Origin: Bacteroidales bacterium UBA1180
Lineage (GTDB): Bacteria > Bacteroidota > Bacteroidia > Bacteroidales > Paludibacteraceae
DNA length: 57,093 nucleotides
NCBI GenBank assembly: GCA_002310195.1
Contig: DBYS01000018.1
Location: 1 to 57,093 of the forward strand
Direction of reading: 5' to 3'
Position 1 is the first letter of the stretch, and each line of letters begins with the position of its first letter. Of the stretch, positions 17,409 through 27,023 are shown one piece after another. The translations under genes were made by a program, and so were the position numbers. The notes below the pieces were generated by a model. The model was not told the origin of the DNA. It worked only from the letters and a program-made list of their open reading frames with translations, and did not search any database.

Positions 17409-18362
17409 TTATTGCACCACTGCGAGGTTATCTTGCAACTGCTCGACACTGCTGGCACCGACGAGAACAGAGGTGACGCCCTGCTGCTCGAGTATCCATC
17501 CTAAAGCACGTTGGGCCGTACTAATCTTCCGTTCAGCGGCTTCGACACGCACGGCAGCTACCTTGGCGCGCACCTCATCGGTCAGTTGCTCGGCGCGGAG
17601 GAATTTGCCCTTTGCCATACGCGAGTCGGCAGGTATACCGTTGATATATCGGTCGGTAAGCAGACCTTGCGCGAGCGGCGAGAAAGCGATATAACCGATG
17701 CCTTTCTCCTTGCAGAATTGGAGCAAGCCGTTGTCTATATGCTCCGTCCATAGACGGTTGAGTTTGCCCTGGTAGATGAGCAGGGGCACATCGCGTGCGG
17801 CAAGGTACTCATAGCCTTTGCGGAGCTGTTCGAGCGGCCAGTTGGAGATGCCTACATATAATGCTTTGCCCGCGCGCACGATATCCACGAGTGCTTGCAG
17901 CGTCTCCTCGATAGGCGTGTTCGGATCGTAACGATGACTGTAGAACAGGTCAACATAATCCAGATGCATGCGGCGGAGACTCTGGTCAAGGCTGGACATG
18001 AGGTACTTGCGCGAACCGCCGTTGCCGTAAGGCCCCGGCCACATGTCGTAACCGGCTTTGGTGGAGATGAACAGCTCGTCGCGATACGGACGGAAACTAT
18101 CGTCCATCAGTCTGCCCATCGTTTCCTCGGCGCTGCCATATACCGGGCCGTAGTTGTTAGCAAGATCGAAGTGCGTGATGCCGTGATCGAAAGCGTAGTG
18201 CGTAATAGCACGGCTGCGCTCGTAGGGGTCAATACTGCCGAAATTGTGCCACATGCCGAGACTGAGCTTAGGCAGGATCACTCCGCTATGGCCGCAATAG
18301 GTGTACATCTGCTGATTGTCGTAGCGGCTGTCTGCTGCTTTGTAGAGTTCTTTTGTTTCCAT
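17409..18362 (-). CDS. Aldo/keto reductase, YghZ-like
   Basis: A 317-aa NADPH-dependent reductase of the AKR14/Kv-beta-like group (E. coli YghZ reduces L-glyceraldehyde 3-phosphate and methylglyoxal). The catalytic tetrad is complete: D66, Y71, K102 and H143. The cofactor segment is near VLVGASSVEQLQDN. The protein ends NLAVVQ, about 15-25 residues earlier than usual, so the last helix of the family appears to be missing. It lies 12 nt from the gene upstream and is the end of the long minus-strand run. Confidence 0.93.
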   Translation of the reverse strand: METKELYKAADSRYDNQQMYTYCGHSGVILPKLSLGMWHNFGSIDPYERSRAITHYAFDHGITHFDLANNYGPVYGSAEETMGRLMDDSFRPYRDELFISTKAGYDMWPGPYGNGGSRKYLMSSLDQSLRRMHLDYVDLFYSHRYDPNTPIEETLQALVDIVRAGKALYVGISNWPLEQLRKGYEYLAARDVPLLIYQGKLNRLWTEHIDNGLLQFCKEKGIGYIAFSPLAQGLLTDRYINGIPADSRMAKGKFLRAEQLTDEVRAKVAAVRVEAAERKISTAQRALGWILEQQGVTSVLVGASSVEQLQDNLAVVQ

Positions 18363-18374
18363 AGTATAGTTGTT

Positions 18375-19700
18375 TTAATAGATTGGCACAATCGTTCGCG
18401 GAACGCGTTTGGTGATCTGCTTGGGTGTGAGCGGCTGCACATCTTTCGTTTGGAGCGTAGTGACACGCTGCGTGGCGCGAATCTTAAGTGGGATCGTGTC
18501 TTTCGACTCAATCGTGCCGTGCCCGTTTGGCTTGGGATCTTTGCGCTTGCCGATGATCGTGGCATCCGCTTTCAGGTTCTTCTCAAGAGGGTAGAGGTGC
18601 TCTCCGCGCTCCTGATAAATAGTGTTCAGACTGATATCGCCATGCACCTTACGGATGCGGTATTGTTCAATCTGTTTCTCGCCCATGTTCAGCAGATTGA
18701 GCATCTGCATCTCATGGGGTTTGACTTTGTGGCCGAACGGGATGTTCAGCTCGATATGTGCGCGCTCGGCAAACCGCAGCACACGCAGATCGTCGGAACG
18801 AAGAATATAATGACGCTTCATCCGGTAGATGAAGATGCCCATGATGTTCTGGTTCTCGGTATAGGTCAGTACCGTCTCGCCTTCGTTCTCGCTGCCGACT
18901 TGCCAATGGCTGACATCTTTCATTGTGTTGGCAAAATCATAGACTATATTACCCATACTCCAGAGCGTCTTGTGTACCACTACTCCTGAGTCGATGGCAG
19001 TAGCCGCCTTGCGCATTTGCGGGTGTATGGCCTCCAAGTCATTGCCTGCATAGATGTTGTCGGCAAGGCTGCGAATGGATGCGTCAAAAAAGCGCTTGCA
19101 GTGTTCGCCTGCGAATTGCACCTCGTCTGTCGGTGTTGTGCCGCGCTTGCCTGTGCGCTGATCTTTGACGATCGGCCCCTGTTGCGGCAAGACAACCACA
19201 TGGGCAATCATCTGCTCCATGCCCCACGGCTCATCCTCGGCATCCATGCGTACATCGCTGACGATGCGATAGCCTGTAACGGTGAGCGGGAAGTCGGTTT
19301 GCATCTGCTGATAGACCGCAGCCAGTAATTCTTGCATCCGCTTGCGTTTGTTCTTTTGCTTGCCGGGCTTGGCGGCGATGACAACCTCCTCCAAATGTAT
19401 AGGTTGCTCCTTGAGCACGATAGTTGTTGTATCGGAATGCAGTTCGCTGAGCAGGAGAATCTGCTTCTCATAACCGATGAACGAGACGATCAGTTCGCTG
19501 AAGATCGGCAGGTCGGTCTCTAACCGGAATAGACCGTTGTTGCCCGTAGCCGTACCTATGACAGGATTGTCGGCCATATACACCGTTGCATAGCTGATGG
19601 GTGCACCTTTGTCATCCACCACGCGACCGATATACTCCGCAGCAAAACTCTCTGCTGTTAGGCAGAGTGCAATCAGCAAGTATGTCAGACGTGTTCGCAT
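18375..19700 (-). CDS. Exported carboxypeptidase-like regulatory domain protein
   Basis: A 441-aa envelope protein with a signal peptide (1-20, ending SFAAEY). Residues about 22-105 are a CarboxypepD_reg-like beta-sandwich (GRVVDDKGAPISYATVYM ... GLFRLET ... IVSFIGY), the module often found at the N-terminus of TonB-dependent receptors; no barrel follows here. The rest is a conserved Bacteroidota region of unknown function. The start codon overlaps the stop of the DUF3078 gene, suggesting that the two work together at the outer membrane. Confidence 0.8.
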   Translation of the reverse strand: MRTRLTYLLIALCLTAESFAAEYIGRVVDDKGAPISYATVYMADNPVIGTATGNNGLFRLETDLPIFSELIVSFIGYEKQILLLSELHSDTTTIVLKEQPIHLEEVVIAAKPGKQKNKRKRMQELLAAVYQQMQTDFPLTVTGYRIVSDVRMDAEDEPWGMEQMIAHVVVLPQQGPIVKDQRTGKRGTTPTDEVQFAGEHCKRFFDASIRSLADNIYAGNDLEAIHPQMRKAATAIDSGVVVHKTLWSMGNIVYDFANTMKDVSHWQVGSENEGETVLTYTENQNIMGIFIYRMKRHYILRSDDLRVLRFAERAHIELNIPFGHKVKPHEMQMLNLLNMGEKQIEQYRIRKVHGDISLNTIYQERGEHLYPLEKNLKADATIIGKRKDPKPNGHGTIESKDTIPLKIRATQRVTTLQTKDVQPLTPKQITKRVPRTIVPIY

Positions 19701-20947
19701 TATCTGAAATGATGGTTGAAACCTATAGACAGCAGCTCTTTGAACTGAATGTGTTGCGGTTCGTCGGATTTGACGGTCGAGTCAAACCGCGGGTGCAGCG
19801 TCAGGTGTGCCGAGAGGAACCGGTTGATGATGAAGTCGCACTCAATCTGCCAGTCGAATTCCACTTGACGGTAGTTGGTGTAGAAGTAGAGCAGGGTATA
19901 TAACTCAATCTCTCGCAACGGTTTGTACTTGGCTTCGATGCGTACCGAACTACCGAACTCCGACAGGGTCTTTTGTCCCTTGTCGATACCGAACGCCGTG
20001 ACATCCACCCGGTTGGAGTCGCTGATGGCAGCGTGAACGAGTTTGTATGTAGCGGGTGAGAAGTTGATGGTCACCCAATCGACAGGCTTGTAATCCAAGC
20101 CGGCGCTGATGTTGAACCGGATAGGTGTCATAAAGCCTGACTTAAGCTGGTTGCTGTTCACCTTCCACGAGGGCAGAAGAGTGGTCTGGAAGTCCAATGC
20201 GGCGGATACCAACAGTTTCTCCTGATAAACCTGATAACCGGCCTTGGAATAGATCTTGAACTGGTCATCGGTTACATTGATTTTGTGGATTGTGTCGGCC
20301 TTGCCGGTATAAGACATACCCATGCGCCACTCACCGGTGTTCTCCCAAACGAAGTTATCCTGTTTGTACTTGATGTTTCCCTTAAGGATGGTGAGCATGG
20401 CCAGGCTGGAGTTGCCGCCTTTGTACCAGTTCGGGGAAATATAGTTCTGCGTGAACTGAATGAGCGTGCGTGCCTCCTTGAACCACGGCGAATACTGCTG
20501 ACGAATGGCGCGGCGTATATCCGCCTTGTCTTCCTCGACATCAGGCACTATATGCTTTTCGATGCGGATATCCTGAATCTCTGTCTGCACGCCGATCTCA
20601 TGTGCCATCTGTTGCGTCTCCTGACGGATTGTTTCGATGCGCAGCGAGTCGATATACAATGAGTCACGTCGCAGCTGTTCCTGCATTGCCAATAGCCGTT
20701 CACGTGCTTCCTGGCTATCCATCTGTGTGCTATCGAGGGCTGCAAGGGAGTCGGCTATTTGCCGGCTTTGCTTGGCTATCAACTCCAGGAGCATCGCATC
20801 ATCGTTGAACTGAACGGTCTGCTGTGCGTCTTGCAGGCGAAGTGTGTCGGTATACTGGTGCATGACGACGATCGTATCTTCGGCTGACAGATGTGTTGCC
20901 CAGCCGAGAAGCAGATATACTATGAGCAGTATATGCCGTTTAGTCAT
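19700..20947 (-). CDS. DUF3078 family outer-membrane protein
   Basis: A 415-aa exported protein (signal 1-22). The N-terminal third is Gln/Asp-rich and likely coiled-coil (about 40-120). The C-terminal part is beta-rich and holds the family hallmark FTQNYISPNWYKGGNSS (about 157-173), typical of DUF3078. It probably forms a small barrel or a barrel-associated protein. It overlaps lgt by 8 nt upstream and the CarboxypepD_reg gene by 1 nt downstream. Function is not known. Confidence 0.85.
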   Translation of the reverse strand: MTKRHILLIVYLLLGWATHLSAEDTIVVMHQYTDTLRLQDAQQTVQFNDDAMLLELIAKQSRQIADSLAALDSTQMDSQEARERLLAMQEQLRRDSLYIDSLRIETIRQETQQMAHEIGVQTEIQDIRIEKHIVPDVEEDKADIRRAIRQQYSPWFKEARTLIQFTQNYISPNWYKGGNSSLAMLTILKGNIKYKQDNFVWENTGEWRMGMSYTGKADTIHKINVTDDQFKIYSKAGYQVYQEKLLVSAALDFQTTLLPSWKVNSNQLKSGFMTPIRFNISAGLDYKPVDWVTINFSPATYKLVHAAISDSNRVDVTAFGIDKGQKTLSEFGSSVRIEAKYKPLREIELYTLLYFYTNYRQVEFDWQIECDFIINRFLSAHLTLHPRFDSTVKSDEPQHIQFKELLSIGFNHHFR

Positions 20948-21869
20948 CAGCTGTATCAGGGTTAAGCGGACGACGATACGCGCGGATCACGAGCCATAGA
21001 CCGAAAATGATGAACGGTATGCTGAGCAGTTGACCCATGTTGAGCAGATGACCGGCTTCAAAGAGTTCTTGATCGTTCTTGATGAACTCCAACAGGAAAC
21101 GTGTAACAAACACGATGAGCAGGAATGTGCCGATCAACAATCCCTCGCGGCGGTATGCTTTGCAGTAGCGATACATACATTTTGTGACGAGCAGTGCTAC
21201 AATGCAGTAGAGCATCTCATAGATCTGCGTCGGATGGCAGGGAACTGTTTCCCCGTTACGGACGAAGATGAATCCCCACGGCAGGTCAGTCGGGCCGCCG
21301 TAGATCTCCGAGTTCATCAGATTGCCCAAACGGATGAGCGTGGCTGTTACGCCTACACCGATACAGAGTCTGTCAAGGATCCAGATCATCGAGGTGTGGA
21401 ACTTAGGCTCCTTGCTGAAATGCTTGCGGTTGAGCAGCCACGCAGCGATGATCAGACCGATCGCTCCGCCGTGTGACGAAAGGCCTCCTTCCCAGATCTT
21501 CAGCAGATAGAACGGATGCTCGATGTACGGGTTACGATAGACGAATGTCCAACCGAAGATCTGTATGGGCTCGGTGCTGATATCCATGGCTCGGCAGTAC
21601 GAAGCCATATACGGCAGAGTGACGTCGTGCCACTCATAGAACCAGCAGTGGCCTATACGGGCACCGATAATCACGCCCAGAGCCATCCACAGGAAGATCT
21701 TGTCCGGCCAGTCTTCAGGGCAGCGCTCATGTTTGTAGAGCTTGGCCTGAATCAAGTACGCCAAATACAATCCTAATGCCCACAGCAGTCCGTACCAGCG
21801 GATCTCCAGACTGCCTAAGTGGAATAGGATAGGGTCAACATTCCATGTTATATACAATAAGTTGTGCAT
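20940..21869 (-). CDS. lgt: Prolipoprotein diacylglyceryl transferase
   Basis: An inner-membrane enzyme (309 aa, about seven helices) that attaches diacylglycerol to the lipobox cysteine of prolipoproteins. Conserved segments present are H133 in SSHGGAIG, the Arg/Asn-Ser region LIRLGNLMNSEIYG and CHPTQIYE. Several predicted substrates lie in this window (lipoproteins at 33606, 36172, 44894, 46277 and the OmpA protein). Standard length and organisation. Confidence 0.96.
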   Translation of the reverse strand: MHNLLYITWNVDPILFHLGSLEIRWYGLLWALGLYLAYLIQAKLYKHERCPEDWPDKIFLWMALGVIIGARIGHCWFYEWHDVTLPYMASYCRAMDISTEPIQIFGWTFVYRNPYIEHPFYLLKIWEGGLSSHGGAIGLIIAAWLLNRKHFSKEPKFHTSMIWILDRLCIGVGVTATLIRLGNLMNSEIYGGPTDLPWGFIFVRNGETVPCHPTQIYEMLYCIVALLVTKCMYRYCKAYRREGLLIGTFLLIVFVTRFLLEFIKNDQELFEAGHLLNMGQLLSIPFIIFGLWLVIRAYRRPLNPDTADD

Positions 21870-21896
21870 TATTTGTTAGTGTTAGTCAATTGTCAA

Positions 21897-24842
21897 TTAT
21901 CTGCCCGGGGGCGGTCCCATGGGCGGCATGCCTCCTCTGCCGGGCGCACCCGGTGTTTGCCCGTTCTCAATCATCTCTTGCATGTGCGCAGCACGACCTG
22001 TAGCTTTCATGCCGCCCATCATGTTCAGCTTGTAGGTGAAGGATAGCATCACGTACGTGCCCAAAGCGTTGTATTCCTTGTATTGTACGTAGTTCTCACC
22101 AACGATCTGTACGATGTTCTTCTTTTGATTCAGCAGGTCGTAGGCCTTGAGTGTCAGCGTGGCGTTCGCCCATGTTTTGGCTACTGAGGCATTGAGTATA
22201 ACCTCGTTCGGGTCATCAAAGCCGTAACCGTAACGTGCTGTATAACCGCAATCAGCACCAATTGTCCACTGCTTGGGCAGATTGAAGTTGATGTCGCCGG
22301 TTACTGACCAGTTAAACACATTGCTCAGCGTATTTGCGCTCATGTTGTTCTGCGTACGGCTGTAGTTGAATGAACCTACAACGCCAACATCTACCAGATC
22401 ATGCGTCAAGCGCAGCGTCAGATTTTCGCTCACTTGCAGGTTGCCGGTCAGAGACTTGTCGCCGAGCACAAGGTTGTTGGCCTCAATCATCTCCGCAATC
22501 TCAGCAGCCGTGTGTTCGCGCGAGATATAGCTGACGCGCTGGTTGTAACTGATATTTGTGCGCGTGTTGAACTGCATCATCTTGTTCGCGAACGGCGTGT
22601 TGAACATCAGGTTTGCGCCCACGTTGTACGGCACGTCCTGTGCGTTCACGGTCTGCTGATAGCGCTTGCCGGTCTCGTCGTATATTGTGTTGCCTACCAG
22701 TGCATCCTTGGTCAAGTTGCCCTGAATACCTGCCATCAAGCTCCAGAAATGATCTTGGTTGAAGGTGGAGTACATCAGTCGCAGACGATGGTTGAATGCC
22801 GGGTTTAGACCGAGGTTACCAACCGTTTCGTACATAGCGTCAGAGTTGTTGCGCACAGGTTCCAGTTGTTGTATCGTAGGCTGTTGCGTTGTGCCGTTGT
22901 AGCGGATACGTGCGAACTTCTTCTTGCCGAAATTGTACCGGAAGTTCACGTTCGGTGAGAAGTTGAACACATTCAGCAATGTGTCGCGTTGGAGCACGTA
23001 CGACTCAGGTGAACCGTAGTAGGTGCGCGAACGGGTCTGCGAGAGCACTCCTTTCAATCCGGCAGTGAGGGTGAACTTCTCGTGTTGCCATTGGTAGTTT
23101 GCCTCGATCTGTTCGGTGTAGAAGTCGTTGAGCAGATGATTGCTGTAGTCGTTGTTGTACGTTGTGTCCGATTCGCCTATATCGTATTGGTCTTTGCGCG
23201 AATTGCGGTTGTTACCGCTCACGAGTGCCGCTATCTCCAACAGATGCTCTTTCTTGTACAACGGCTCAATGTACGATGCGCGCAAGCTGTAGCCGACGGA
23301 TGTATTGCCGCTGTTGGTGTACTGGTAGACCAGTATACTGTCGCCCAGATTATCGAATGCACGGGTGTCGGTATGGCCTTTGTTGTTACTAATATTGGCA
23401 TTGCCGGTCAGCGTCAGTTTGCGTCCGGGCTTGAGAAACGAGTGGGTGTAGATGATCTGAAGTTTACCCGTTATGTCCTGGCTCGTGCTACTGCGCGTCT
23501 GATTACCGTCACTGATAATCGTTGTATCTGAGTCGTCGGTGTATTGGCCGTTGACATAGCTGTTCTCGGAGTACTGAATAGAGTTGGTGTACCCGAATTG
23601 CGGTTGAATCAAAATCTTGTTAGCGCTGTCAATCTCGTACTCCATCTCAAGCCTGACGCTCAGATCCCATGTGTTCGACAATGTGCTGTCCTTCTGGTTC
23701 TGCAGGTAGTTCGCCCCCTTGGAGTAGGAGTCTTTCTTTGATAACCCTTTGGTGTAGTTCGACGAATGCGCAAACTGTCCATCACCGCCAAGTAACATCC
23801 CCGGCACACTACCGCTGACGTCGATGTTCGTGTTCACGCCGATGTTCTCTGCCCATGTTATACCCTGATTGTTTGTTCCCCAGCTGCCGCGCCCGCGACC
23901 CATACGTATCTCATTGGTGTTGTTGGCGTTGCCTACAACGGTTGTCTGGCTGTTGTTCGACAGGATATTCATGAACAGCCCTGCCGAGTAGCGGAAGTCG
24001 TTCTCGAAGAAGTGCCTTGTGCGTTGGCCGGCTGTAGCGCCGAACTCCGGATTACCATAGTTGAACCACTTGCCGTCGTCGGTCACAAGGTCAGCACCCA
24101 AGCCGCCATTGAAGTTGCCGAACAATCCCTGCTTGCGATCTTTTTTGAGCGTAAGGTTGATCACGCGGGATGTCTCGTCGTCATCAAAACCGGTCATCTT
24201 CGATGTCTCACTCTTCTCGTCGAGCACCTGGATCTTCTCGATCATGTCGGCGGGGATATTCTTTGTAGCGGTCTGAACATCGTCGCCGAAGAACTTCTTG
24301 CCATCTACGCGCACGGCTTTGATGGTCTCGCCGTTGACGGTCACATTGCCTTCCTTGTCAACCTGCACGCCTGACATCTTCTTCAGCAGATCTTCGACCA
24401 CTGCGGTCTCTTCCATCTTGTAGGCGTTGGTGTTGTACTCGATTGTATCACCTTTGACGGTCATCTCCGCAGCGTGGCCTCTTACGTCGATCTCTGCCAA
24501 CGCCTGCACATCTTCAACCATACTGAGCTTGCCCATCTCGCGGATCATCTTATCGTCCGTCAGTTCAACGGGAATGATGCGCGTGCGATAACCCAACGAT
24601 GAAAGAACGAGTTTGTACTTGCCCGGCTTGAGTTTCATGAAGTAGAAGAATCCTTCCATGTCTGTCTGGGCACCGTTAACCATAGTAGAATCCGCACCGG
24701 AGTAGGTGAACAGCTGTATGGCCACCATCTCCATGATCTGCCCTGTCTGGCTATCCACTACGGTGCCTTGTATACTACCGGTCTGCTGCGCGTACAGCTC
24801 GAGGCTGCAGAGTAGCGCAATCAACAAAATCGTCCGTTTCAT
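21897..24842 (-). CDS. Outer-membrane beta-barrel protein, TonB-receptor-like
   Basis: A 981-aa outer-membrane protein. After the signal (1-18) comes a CarboxypepD_reg-like domain (about 22-105), a plug-like domain (about 120-235, with VDGKKFFGDDV and IEKIQVLDEKSE) and a long barrel region with alternating aromatic strands. It belongs to the OMP_b-brl_3 type of receptor, which lacks a clear TonB box. The C-terminus is unusual: a Gly/Pro/Met-rich tail (PGRGGMPPMGPPPGR) rather than a terminal aromatic barrel strand. No SusD partner lies next to it, so the substrate is unknown. Confidence 0.85.
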   Translation of the reverse strand: MKRTILLIALLCSLELYAQQTGSIQGTVVDSQTGQIMEMVAIQLFTYSGADSTMVNGAQTDMEGFFYFMKLKPGKYKLVLSSLGYRTRIIPVELTDDKMIREMGKLSMVEDVQALAEIDVRGHAAEMTVKGDTIEYNTNAYKMEETAVVEDLLKKMSGVQVDKEGNVTVNGETIKAVRVDGKKFFGDDVQTATKNIPADMIEKIQVLDEKSETSKMTGFDDDETSRVINLTLKKDRKQGLFGNFNGGLGADLVTDDGKWFNYGNPEFGATAGQRTRHFFENDFRYSAGLFMNILSNNSQTTVVGNANNTNEIRMGRGRGSWGTNNQGITWAENIGVNTNIDVSGSVPGMLLGGDGQFAHSSNYTKGLSKKDSYSKGANYLQNQKDSTLSNTWDLSVRLEMEYEIDSANKILIQPQFGYTNSIQYSENSYVNGQYTDDSDTTIISDGNQTRSSTSQDITGKLQIIYTHSFLKPGRKLTLTGNANISNNKGHTDTRAFDNLGDSILVYQYTNSGNTSVGYSLRASYIEPLYKKEHLLEIAALVSGNNRNSRKDQYDIGESDTTYNNDYSNHLLNDFYTEQIEANYQWQHEKFTLTAGLKGVLSQTRSRTYYGSPESYVLQRDTLLNVFNFSPNVNFRYNFGKKKFARIRYNGTTQQPTIQQLEPVRNNSDAMYETVGNLGLNPAFNHRLRLMYSTFNQDHFWSLMAGIQGNLTKDALVGNTIYDETGKRYQQTVNAQDVPYNVGANLMFNTPFANKMMQFNTRTNISYNQRVSYISREHTAAEIAEMIEANNLVLGDKSLTGNLQVSENLTLRLTHDLVDVGVVGSFNYSRTQNNMSANTLSNVFNWSVTGDINFNLPKQWTIGADCGYTARYGYGFDDPNEVILNASVAKTWANATLTLKAYDLLNQKKNIVQIVGENYVQYKEYNALGTYVMLSFTYKLNMMGGMKATGRAAHMQEMIENGQTPGAPGRGGMPPMGPPPGR

Positions 24843-24885
24843 AGTTGTGATGGTTTATATTGTCAGTTAAGTGTGGTTGACGCCG

Positions 24886-26481
24886 TTATAAGTTGATCTT
24901 CCAGTCTTTCGGGTACTTGACCGTATATCCGAGCACAATCTGCTTGCTCTCGCCCGGAGCAAGGGTCAGTTGGTAGGTCAATATGCCTGTCTGTTTGTTC
25001 TCGGTGGTGGCAGGTGTGTTCTTGTCGCCTACGCTCACCTGAATCTCTTTGGCTGAGCTGACGGGATACTGGTCGGTCAGGGTAAGAGTGACAGCCTCCT
25101 TCTTGTCATTACGTACGGTTGTGGTATAGGTGTACGACACTTGCTTGGTATTACCGCTGATCTTGCTGTTCTGAGCGGTCAGTTCGCGTTTGATCTTCAC
25201 CTGCGGATCATCGCCGAGCGTGAGGCGCACACGTGCATCGTTGTTGTTGGCGGCCAGACGGCTCTCGCCGTAGTATGTGCCGTTGTACGTGATGTTAGCA
25301 ATGCCGTCGGGCAGATTCAATGCACTCCAATCGTTGATGTATGCAACCAGATATGCGTTCTGATCGACGCGCGGTGCGGTGTAGTAAGCGTACGTCACAT
25401 CATCGATCTGCTTTTCCAGCAGGGCGATCATCTGCTCCTTGCCGTTGCCTGCGATGGTGTAGGGAAGATTGATGGCGTACTCTACTGATATTGCCTGCTC
25501 GGTTGTTTCGACATAGTTGCCTATGTTCGATACTGCCATCTCTTCTTCCTCCATCGGAGCAGCATCTGCCATCGGTGCAGCAGCGAGCATGACAGTCTTG
25601 GCAGCATAGACGCCGCGGGTGCGTGTCACTTGTTGCTGCAGCCACCATGTGCTCAGTTCAGGTGCTTCGTTCGTGCGTGACGGACTGCCCGTGGAGAGCG
25701 TCAGCCGTGCCTGTTCCCAGTCAAGACCGGTCGTTTGGCTCACATGTGCTTTCATCAGCAGGGTGACAGGTGCCTGCAGCGAGGCAATATTCAGGTCGTA
25801 AGTTGTATGCCACGATGCGCGCGGGGTGAAATACTTCAGTGCAGCGTTGATCGTCTGTTTCTTAGGCGAATTGACCTGCAGAGTCACTATGCCCGACTTG
25901 CCGACCTTCAGTCCGCCGTTCTCACGAATCTGCTGTTGAAGGGCTTTGATGCGTTTGTCCAGTTCGCTCTTCTCGGCTTTGGTAGCATCGAGCTGCTTGG
26001 CCAGATCGAGAGCGTTCGTGCGGTAGTACTGCAGGTTCTTGTCAATCAATGCGGTTGTTACGCCGGTGTTGGCGGTGAGCGTGCTGTTAACGCCGGTCTG
26101 CAGCAGGGCTTGCATCTGCGTGATGGTGTTGATTCGCCGCTCGGCGTCTGCCAGGGCGTTCTGTGCGATCTTCAGGCTATCCTCAAGGGCGGCAGTGTTC
26201 ATCCGACGCTTGTCGGCACTCAGATAATCGGTAGAGAATGCGTACTGCTGAACGATCACTCCGCCGCCGAGGGCGATCTGCAGACTCTTCTCATTGATAT
26301 ACGGCGACAGGCCCTCAATTACTACGGTGTTATCGCCGGCTTGCAGCGGGAAAGACACTTTCTGTGCCAACTCGGCACCGCTGGTAAAGACTGTTACGTG
26401 CTCAATCTTAGCCGTGTAGGGCGCAGCCCAAAGGCAGATGCTGCTCAGCATCGCTATACATACAATACTCAATCTTTTCAT
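24886..26481 (-). CDS. DUF4139/DUF4140 protein, mucoidy-inhibitor MuiA-like
   Basis: A 531-aa exported protein. I start it at ATG 26481 because MKRLSIVCIAMLSSICLWA is a good signal peptide; the frame stays open upstream but that part is not plausible. Residues about 22-120 are DUF4140-like (VTVFTSGAELAQKVSFPL). A coiled-coil hairpin follows (about 90-190), then DUF4139 to the C-terminus (PRASWHTTYDLNIASLQAPV ... LGYTVKYPKDWK). MuiA-type proteins affect the envelope in other bacteria, but the mechanism is not known. Confidence 0.85.
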   Translation of the reverse strand: MKRLSIVCIAMLSSICLWAAPYTAKIEHVTVFTSGAELAQKVSFPLQAGDNTVVIEGLSPYINEKSLQIALGGGVIVQQYAFSTDYLSADKRRMNTAALEDSLKIAQNALADAERRINTITQMQALLQTGVNSTLTANTGVTTALIDKNLQYYRTNALDLAKQLDATKAEKSELDKRIKALQQQIRENGGLKVGKSGIVTLQVNSPKKQTINAALKYFTPRASWHTTYDLNIASLQAPVTLLMKAHVSQTTGLDWEQARLTLSTGSPSRTNEAPELSTWWLQQQVTRTRGVYAAKTVMLAAAPMADAAPMEEEEMAVSNIGNYVETTEQAISVEYAINLPYTIAGNGKEQMIALLEKQIDDVTYAYYTAPRVDQNAYLVAYINDWSALNLPDGIANITYNGTYYGESRLAANNNDARVRLTLGDDPQVKIKRELTAQNSKISGNTKQVSYTYTTTVRNDKKEAVTLTLTDQYPVSSAKEIQVSVGDKNTPATTENKQTGILTYQLTLAPGESKQIVLGYTVKYPKDWKINL

Positions 26482-26534
26482 AACTGTAAATTTTTGGTGT
26501 TTTTCCCAATCGTTGCAATAACCGTGCCAGACGG

Positions 26535-27023
26535 CTAAATCCTCATGTACTCCGCATAGGTGTAAGGGTAGGGATTGCGTTCGTCGGCATCGTGGTGCTC
26601 GGCAGCGGTCTGTTGCCATATTGCAGGTTCGATAACCGGGAAGAACGTATCTGCGTCATCCCAGGTGTGGTGAATGTGCGTTATGTAGAGTTTGTCGGCA
26701 ATCTCCATAAACTGGCGATAGACCATCCCTCCGCCGATGATGAACGCTTCTTCGCCGGCATCCACGTGTTTGAGCGCTTCGGGGATTGAACGCACAACGA
26801 TGGCTTGCGGGTCATCGAACGCCGGATTGTCACTGATCACGATGTTCTTGCGGTTTGGCAACGGGTGCTTGGGCAGCGACAGATAGGTGCGCTCACCCAT
26901 GATTACCGTGTGGCCGGAGGTTACTTGCTTAAAATGCTGCAAGTCAGCCGGCATGTGGCACAACAGACCTCCCTGCTTGCCAATTGCGTAATTCTCTGCT
27001 ATAGCTACAATAATTGAAATCAT
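26535..27023 (-). CDS. folA: Dihydrofolate reductase
   Basis: A 162-aa enzyme that regenerates tetrahydrofolate with NADPH. The catalytic D27 is present in MPADLQHF, GERTYLSLP carries the NADPH-binding region and the IGGGMVYRQF loop is intact. Oddly, the almost invariant Trp that precedes the catalytic loop (W22 in E. coli) is Cys here (C22 in GLLCHMPAD). The start overlaps the thyA stop by 4 nt, so folA and thyA are translated as a pair, which suits their coupled chemistry. Confidence 0.96.
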   Translation of the reverse strand: MISIIVAIAENYAIGKQGGLLCHMPADLQHFKQVTSGHTVIMGERTYLSLPKHPLPNRKNIVISDNPAFDDPQAIVVRSIPEALKHVDAGEEAFIIGGGMVYRQFMEIADKLYITHIHHTWDDADTFFPVIEPAIWQQTAAEHHDADERNPYPYTYAEYMRI

